A stretch of DNA of 26,849 bases from Tieghemiomyces parasiticus (lineage: Eukaryota; Kickxellomycota; Dimargaritomycetes; Dimargaritales; Dimargaritaceae), in assembly GCA_027575765.1 (NCBI GenBank), contig JANBPT010000662.1, forward strand, positions 1-26,849, in the 5' to 3' direction. The notes beneath the pieces were generated by a model. The model saw only the letters and a program-made list of their open reading frames with translations, did no database searches and was not told the DNA's origin. Below, in pieces: positions 21,601 to 26,849 of the stretch. Position numbers and translations under genes: made by a program. Positions within the stretch are counted from its first letter, which is position 1; each line of letters begins with the position of its first letter.

Positions 21601-22052
21601 CTCTTGGGCCATTCACCACTTGCCTAGCTACTTACCACTCAACGTTGACTCGAAACTCAGAGTTGTTGCTTTATTGTCTCGATCCCTGGCCTAATATTTG
21701 ACTATGCCGAGTGATTTTCTTTACCACCAGCTTCATCAAACCTTAAGCGCCCGCCCCTACCAGCTTACTACAGGTTGAAACTTATCAACCGTTCAAGTTG
21801 CCTGAGGATTGCCCTCCACTGGAGTACATTCGGTACGACATATCTTGGGCTGAAGCATCGCACCTCCCTTGCTGAACTCTCTGGTATCACCATTTATACC
21901 TTGGTAAGTTCTATTACGTGAACAGGGTGCATACACAGCCTACACAGGCTCAGCCGTGTAAAGCCGAGTGCCAGGCCCTGTTGAGGTGAAGCTCCAGTTA
22001 TTAACCCCCCCCCCCCAGTTCAAAAGCAATGATCGTTGAAAATTGGGCGCCA
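21601..22052. other. Intergenic region upstream of the PRL-like gene
   Basis: No gene recognised. A short plus-strand frame (about 21735-21870, including FKLPEDCPPLEYIRYDISWA) has protein-like composition but matches no family I know, and stops interrupt it on both sides. A run of 12 C lies at 22005-22016. Confidence 0.4.
22005..22016. repeat. C12 homopolymer
   Basis: Twelve consecutive C about 90 bases upstream of the PRL-like start codon; the longest of five G/C runs of 8 or more between 18.9 and 23.4 kb. Confidence 0.85.
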
Positions 22053-22075
22053 TAAACTAACAAATAAATATTTAT
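22053..22075 (+). promoter_or_regulatory. AT-rich TATA-like core promoter of the PRL-like gene
   Basis: ATAAACTAACAAATAAATAT plus TTA is the only strongly AT-rich block in the 150 bases before the PRL-like ATG at 22107, ending about 30 bases upstream. Its spacing suits a core promoter; the call is by position and composition only. Confidence 0.3.
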
Positions 22076-22106
22076 CCCCCTTCCACCTACGCATGACAAC
22101 GCTCAC

Positions 22107-23117
22107 ATGGAAGGCCAACCATTAGTCATGGCCTATAATCCGCTCATGGAGGTTCAAGGACACCCCGTCGCATCCCTGCACCACGCCTTCCCAGCCAAGT
22201 CAACCGCACCCCTTCTACGGCTACGGTCGCCCCTATTGCCCTACAGTCGCCACCTCAATTTCCTGATTACCGAGTGCCCCACGCCGACCCACCTGGCCCA
22301 CTATGTCCGGACACTACGAGCAGCAGGTGTCACAGATGTGGTCAAAGTGTGTGATGCCAGTTACGACCATGAGGTTTTAGAGCGCCAGTTCATCCAGGTA
22401 CACACCCTCAACTACCCGGATGACGGCGGCCGGCCGCCCACCCCGGCCGTCGTCGAAACCTGGCTAAACTTGGTCCGGCGGCGGGCTTCTCAGGCTGAAG
22501 CCATGGGTCACCATTTCCCCCCCGACGCCCCTTACCGACAAACTATCGCCATCCACTGCGTAGCTGGCCTGGGCCGGGCCCCTTTGCTGGTAGCACTGGC
22601 CCTCGTGGACGCCGGGATGACTCCGATGGAGGCGGTCAAGCTGGTGCAACGTAAACGGCGGGGGGCCCTGTACAATCACCACGTGGACTATGTGGTCCAG
22701 TTCGCCCGGCAGCGCCAGCTGGAGCTGACCGGGGAAACTTCCTGTCAGTGGTCCAAACGCGGCTTGCACCGGACCCTGCTCACCCGCTGCCGGAGTCTGT
22801 GCAGGCTGGTGAAGACTAAAGGCCCGCAAAGATCCGCCGTATTAACTGCGACAGAGTCCACACCGCCCAGTCCACCGAACGATGGCGTGAGCTATTTTTC
22901 TCAACCCACGGGGCACATGGCTTCATCGTGGAAAACTAGCCCGCTGGCCACTCCGACCTCGTTACGGTCGTGCAGTCCCGCCACCACTCTGGTGTCCCGG
23001 GCCTCTACAGCCACGGCAACCGACAGTAGTGATGGTACGGTCAGGTCCAAGACCGAGCCCCTCCGCCGACTGCTCCGCAGTTCCAGTTTTCTAGATAAGG
23101 CGCTATATCGGGCGTAA
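22107..23117 (+). CDS. PRL/PTP4A-type protein tyrosine phosphatase with C-terminal extension
   Basis: Single exon, 336 residues. The phosphatase domain spans about 46-205. It has the PRL-specific loop HCVAGLGRAP (150-159): catalytic Cys151, Arg157, and Ala158 where most tyrosine phosphatases have Ser/Thr. Asp105/Asp106 (YPDDGG) fit the general-acid loop, with one residue more than human WPFDDG. Cys82 in VVKVCDASYD matches the cysteine that forms a regulatory disulfide with the catalytic one in animal PRLs. QRKRRGALYN (181-190) matches the PRL segment after the P-loop. Animal PRLs are about 170 residues and end in a prenylated CAAX box. Here a Ser/Thr-rich, basic tail of about 125 residues ends SSFLDKALYRA, without CAAX. 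Substrate unknown. It is convergent with the RING-BRCT gene, 348 bp away. Methionines at 8 and 14 are alternative starts. Confidence 0.9.
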   Translation: MEGQPLVMAYNPLMEVQGHPVASLHHAFPAKSTAPLLRLRSPLLPYSRHLNFLITECPTPTHLAHYVRTLRAAGVTDVVKVCDASYDHEVLERQFIQVHTLNYPDDGGRPPTPAVVETWLNLVRRRASQAEAMGHHFPPDAPYRQTIAIHCVAGLGRAPLLVALALVDAGMTPMEAVKLVQRKRRGALYNHHVDYVVQFARQRQLELTGETSCQWSKRGLHRTLLTRCRSLCRLVKTKGPQRSAVLTATESTPPSPPNDGVSYFSQPTGHMASSWKTSPLATPTSLRSCSPATTLVSRASTATATDSSDGTVRSKTEPLRRLLRSSSFLDKALYRA

Positions 23118-23465
23118 TTAGCCTGTTCACCCTCACATCGCCGTTCTCTTGAGTTATCCCGTTTCACGAAAGATTGCACTGCCTATGCCATTGTTAGCTA
23201 CACCCCGCCCCATATAAACTCCTGTCTCATTAATACCTACCCATTCTTAAGCAAAATGGTGCCGATAAACGGAGCATCTGAGTCATTGGAATAGGGAAAG
23301 TCTACTGTCTATTTAAACCAGTGGCGCAACACATTGCAGCTGACGCGTCGGGATGGGGGGGGGGGTTTAAGACGTGGGCAGTTGACGGTCAACTGACGAA
23401 AGAGGGAGCTAAAACTACAGATGCCCACCGGTAGGGCGCCGGATAAAGTGCATATATGGGGGACG
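23118..23465. other. Short intergenic region between convergent PRL-like and RING-BRCT genes
   Basis: 348 bases holding the 3' ends of both genes. It has a run of 11 G (23355-23365) and no coding sequence. No canonical AATAAA was found on either strand. Confidence 0.6.
23355..23365. repeat. G11 homopolymer
   Basis: Eleven consecutive G between the 3' ends of two convergent genes. On the minus strand, which is sense for the RING-BRCT gene, it is a C-run about 100 bases after that gene's stop. Confidence 0.85.
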
Positions 23466-25836
23466 CTAGGGTAGAATCCGACGGCTCGAAATACAGTCAA
23501 AGAGCCAGAGGGTCGAGCGGGTCTGGACGGAGGGACGAGCGGGGGATTTAGGAGACTCGGAGCCTGAGTGGTCGGACTCGGTAGCGGCGACGATCACGAC
23601 GGGAAGTTGCGGATCAAGAGCGGCCCCCTCGGTTCGGGAACCAGCCGGGTATCGCGAAAGCACCTTGGCTCCGCCGAAGCGAGCCAACTGCTGTAGAATT
23701 GTACGGTTGGGATAAGCGTCACGCAAGGCCTCATCGAAGTAAAAGACCATGTCATGGAATAGAGGCTTAGAGTTGGTGGAAGCGATAGGAGCCGGTGGAA
23801 CCGCACTGTCGGTATGTTTGTGGTGGGCTGTATCACCCACCACGGCGTAGTCTGCCTCGGGGAGGCGACGCCCGGCCTTGACACTGTCTAGCACCCAGCG
23901 GTAGTCGACCACCGCGGAGCCGGCCAGCACCCCGTACATGTATTTAAGAGTGCGTGGGCACCGCCGGTCGTGGGCGCGCGAGGTCACCACATGGGTTACG
24001 GGCAAGGGTCGATCGGGGCCTGGACGGGCGGCTGCCCGGGTAGGGAAATCCACCAGCTTAACCACCCGGAACGGTGAGGTCGCGGGGAGTCGCTGCAGAC
24101 ACCTGTCCAGCTTGGCCAAGGCCGCTCCCGTCACTGAGGTAATTACGATCCGTGCTTCGTAGGCCTCTCCGGCGTCATGGACCGTCTCGTGGATAGGACG
24201 GCGGCCCCGAGATGATGGTAAGGGCAGCAGCGTCGGGCTATTTGGCTCGGCACGCTTGGCGCGTTTGCGCGGGCTATTATGGCGCCGGGCGGCAGTGGCA
24301 TAGGTGCGGGCGTGCTTGGCCGGCTTCTTCCAGTCAGGTGAATCTGAAGGGAGGTCAAGTGAGGCGAATCGAATATCCATTAGTTTACAGTGTTCTTCCA
24401 GCAAGTTCACCATGGTAAGAATTATAGGACAGTAACGAACCGCAAAGCAGGGTTAAGGAATGTTGAGGCCGAAAGGAGGCGAGTATAAATGATCTTATAC
24501 CACGATGCTAGACCAGGAGACCAGCTGGGTCAACTAAGCCGACGACGCCAAAAATACCCCCGGCCTCTGGCGCATAGACGGGCGAGCCTAACCGGACGGC
24601 CGGATGTATGCGGTGGCCCAGGGGTAGGCAGTATGCGGTGACGTAGAGAAACCTACCTGGTTCAACCGTTGGCGAGTCGGCCGGGCTAGGTGCGGACTGG
24701 CTTCCAAATAAAGAGAGGGCATCTGCGGGCAGCCCAGCGTTGAGGATGGTTTCGAGGTCCGGTAGACTCAGGACCGAGTTTGTCAGGTCCAAGTCGTCGG
24801 TGGCCTGGCTGATGGGTATTTGGGCGGTGGGTTTCATAGAGAGAGAGGCCGACATGGCGGGTTTGCAGGTTGTAGAAGGTTGGCGGGAAAGGGAGGCGGT
24901 TAAGGCGGCAAGTGCTGCAGAAGCCGGTTGTGGCCGAGCCCCGCGTCGGACGTTATATAGGACCTCGGCCGCAGCCCGGCGCGTGGGTGAACGCAACCCT
25001 TCGAAAGCTGCCGCAGCAGACAGCTGGTCCAACCGAGAGGTATCAGATCGAGTGTAGTTATTGGTGGAGCCCGCGGGGGATGTGGGTCCCATCGTCACGG
25101 CATCGCGAGGTGGGGAATTATGTGGGGGGGAGACGGAATTTTTGGGCGTCGAAGGGAGGAAGGGGATCGCCTCAGCCTGCGCCAGGCCGCTCAGCCGCCG
25201 CAGCTGGTCAGGGGTGGGGTGAGAGGAATTTGGACAATCAACCAGGCCGTAGACGGCGTGGAGGCACTCGACCAGCGTATCGAAGGTCGGACAATGTTTG
25301 GTGTTGCCGATCCGCGCCGGTAGGCGGCACCGTGGGCACTCGCTGCGCTCACCCAGATGGTCCTCGATGCAGCCTCTGTGCGGTGTGGTGGAGTGGATCG
25401 TCAGCTCGATTAATTTAGAACTGTAGATTACTAAGGACTTCTAAACACCGTTCGGTGGGCGCTGAACACGCAGGCGACTGATATTCGTGAACTTCCAACA
25501 ATGCGCGACTGGTAAAGCAACCTTCAGACTTACTTGCAAAAGCAGTGACCGCACTCCGTTACCGTTGTAGCTCGATGGAGCAAGCCGTGGCTGATTTGAG
25601 GGCACCAAATTTTGCAGCAGGGATTAGTCGACATGGTAGTGGCGCGGCTGACGGGTACAGCGATAGGTAAATTTCACTCTGATCGCAGGGCCGAGTCAGT
25701 GCAGCAGCAAAGGTCCGTTTTCTAGCGACTGAGCAGCGCTGTAAACCTAACGCGAATCAAGCTCTTACCAAATGTGACACTTAAGCAACGAGTGCAGTTG
25801 GCGCAGGCTGTGCTCGAAGCTAGACGAGGATGGCAT
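23466..25836 (-). CDS. BRCA1/BARD1-like RING and tandem-BRCT protein, four exons
   Basis: Exons 25836-25769, 25590-25534, 25375-24657 and 24343-23466 (coding order) join in frame to 573 residues. Donors are GTAAGA, GTAAGT and GTAGGT; acceptors are all CAG. A short helical lead (FEHSLRQLHSLL) precedes a full RING-HC: Cys20, Cys23, Cys36, His38, Cys41, Cys44, Cys55, Cys58. After it, CPRCRLPARIG and FDTLVECLHAV match the RING-to-helix region of BARD1 and plant BRCA1. Residues 80-300 are Ser/Pro/Ala-rich with no ankyrin repeats. A basic NLS-like PRKRAKR lies at 306-312. BRCT1 (about 343-451) has RTLKYMYGVLAG, with Lys415 matching the phosphoserine-binding lysine of BRCA1, and Trp431. BRCT2 (about 475-573) ends WLFDCISSRRILP, as BARD1 ends. 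Expected role: nuclear E3 ubiquitin ligase reading phosphoproteins or chromatin in DNA repair. The exon 4 acceptor has an in-phase alternative at 24390/24391. Confidence 0.85.
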
Positions 25837-26849
25837 AGCTAAGTTGAATTCTAAGGTGACTGCAATGGGAGGGTGAGTTTAGATTGCCACCACTGCAGAT
25901 TCAGGAATGGCGCTAAAGCGGCCAGTGATTGGGACTAATGCCTACGGGATTCAACTTGATGGACTCGACCGGGTAGTCCGACTGGCTCTCGACGGAAATG
26001 TGAAGCGTTGCGCGTGATTGGATGCGGCGGTTTTGGCGTAAGGGACTGAGTAGTAGGTTTGTTTGTATTCGATATACAGGGGCCAATGGTCAGAGAGGAA
26101 GGCCCCAATTCCAGCAGTTGGTAGCCTCGCCGGCTCGCAGGCGACCCCTCTTCGACTTAGCGGTGTTGCAGAAGTGCAGGCCAACGAGCGACTCCCTCAG
26201 CAAAGGGTCCCTTTCTATTTTCACGGCTAGGGGTAGTAAAATCAAGACATTAAAAGCCGTATAATCCAACCTGGGCCACACCAACCGTCTCATCACGCTA
26301 CTGTAAAAAGGACATGGTTATCAGCGTATTCCTAATGGGAGGCAGAGGATATACTTTGCGGGTGCGGCGTAGTAGTGGCTATCATTCCTGCATTCTGGCT
26401 GCAGGAATGATATCTTCTGTAATGGGGGCCATTTAACAGGCTGTAGTGTGGTGAAACTAGCGCCGGCATGTAGAGGAGACGAGCCCTCCATAGCCCATCT
26501 GTACTATTCCCATATCGGATGGTGAAATAATTACAGCGACAGGATAGTGGTAACTAGCCCGACGGCGCCAGCCGCGACCGTCGAAGCTGCCACCAGGAAC
26601 CTGCACTGGTGCGCGGCTAACGTACAAATTGAAGAGCGGTAGCTGGTCTATTGGCTGACCTAATTGCTATGCCAAGCAGGGATAAAGGTAGGCAGGGGGG
26701 AGATGTGATAATTGCAGTGTGAGATTCTTCTTCATGGAGGATTATGAATTGATAAGCGCGGATATCCGTGCACTATACAGGTGCCTCCAATTATTTTGAG
26801 GATTTCTAAGTCAAATTAGTTTTATTCAATATAGCTGCCACCACTCTGT
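25837..26849. other. Region upstream of the RING-BRCT gene, no gene recognised
   Basis: About 1 kb to the window end. It must hold the promoter of the minus-strand RING-BRCT gene; an in-frame stop lies 9 codons before its ATG, which supports that start. Short minus-strand frames (26296-26090, 26184-25951) are not convincing proteins. A 13-bp perfect inverted repeat lies at 26380-26412. Confidence 0.5.
26380..26412. repeat. Perfect 13-bp inverted repeat with 7-nt loop
   Basis: Arms TATCATTCCTGCA (26380-26392) and TGCAGGAATGATA (26400-26412) pair perfectly around a 7-nt loop. No gene or transposase surrounds it. It could be a factor-binding palindrome, the tip of a mobile-element remnant or a hairpin in an RNA; the sequence does not decide. 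Confidence 0.8.

Noticed and set aside
24508..25098. A stand-alone 196-codon protein on the minus strand.
   Set aside because: Its apparent start is a GTG inside a longer exon that continues upstream in frame into the RING, and its 3' part runs past a GTAGGT donor into intron.
25951..26184. A minus-strand frame containing SDHWPLYIEYK, like the SDHxP motif of endonuclease/exonuclease/phosphatase or LINE endonuclease domains.
   Set aside because: Only this one short motif fits; no other catalytic motif lies nearby, and chance is likely in a frame of 77 codons.

Overview
The window is nuclear DNA from a fungus. It has GT-AG introns with GTAAGT-type donors, a fungal-type class I myosin (motor, two IQ motifs, TH1, SH3), an R3H-SUZ protein and a long multimodular NRPS. 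The gene mix (NRPS beside a PRL-type phosphatase and a BRCA1/BARD1-type RING-BRCT protein, a class missing from the model yeasts) suggests an early-diverging, zygomycete-grade fungus. A Zoopagomycota lineage is a guess from gene content. I see no bacterial operons, CRISPR arrays or intact transposons.

Layout: (1) 1-7097 (+) is the 3' part of an intronless NRPS, A(partial)-T-E-C-A-T-E-like, whose 5' end lies outside the window. (2) 7098-9136 has no recognisable gene. (3) 9137-10205 (-) is a three-exon membrane-anchored ER thioredoxin (TMX-like). (4) 10206-10998 is a divergent promoter region. (5) 10999-12738 (+) is an R3H-SUZ RNA-binding protein. (6) 14032-18858 (+) is class I myosin in seven exons, one of only 14 nt. 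(7) 18859-22106 is a long intergenic stretch with G/C homopolymers and a possible eroded DnaJ/Hsp40 gene. (8) 22107-23117 (+) is a PRL/PTP4A-type phosphatase with an unusual C-terminal extension. (9) 23466-25836 (-) is a four-exon gene that I assembled from fragments; it encodes an N-terminal RING of BRCA1/BARD1 type and a C-terminal tandem BRCT. (10) 25837-26849 has no recognisable gene but holds a perfect 13-bp hairpin.

The genes do not form one pathway. The NRPS belongs to secondary metabolism, although no tailoring enzyme or transporter is visible on its 3' side. The others are cellular functions: ER redox folding, RNA regulation, actin and endocytosis, phosphatase signalling, and DNA-damage or ubiquitin signalling. 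The RING-BRCT gene is the most noteworthy find. No single continuous reading frame covers it, and its RING only appears when two short 5' exons (68 and 57 nt) are spliced onto a larger one. All gene models come from reading the sequence by eye; no database search was run.
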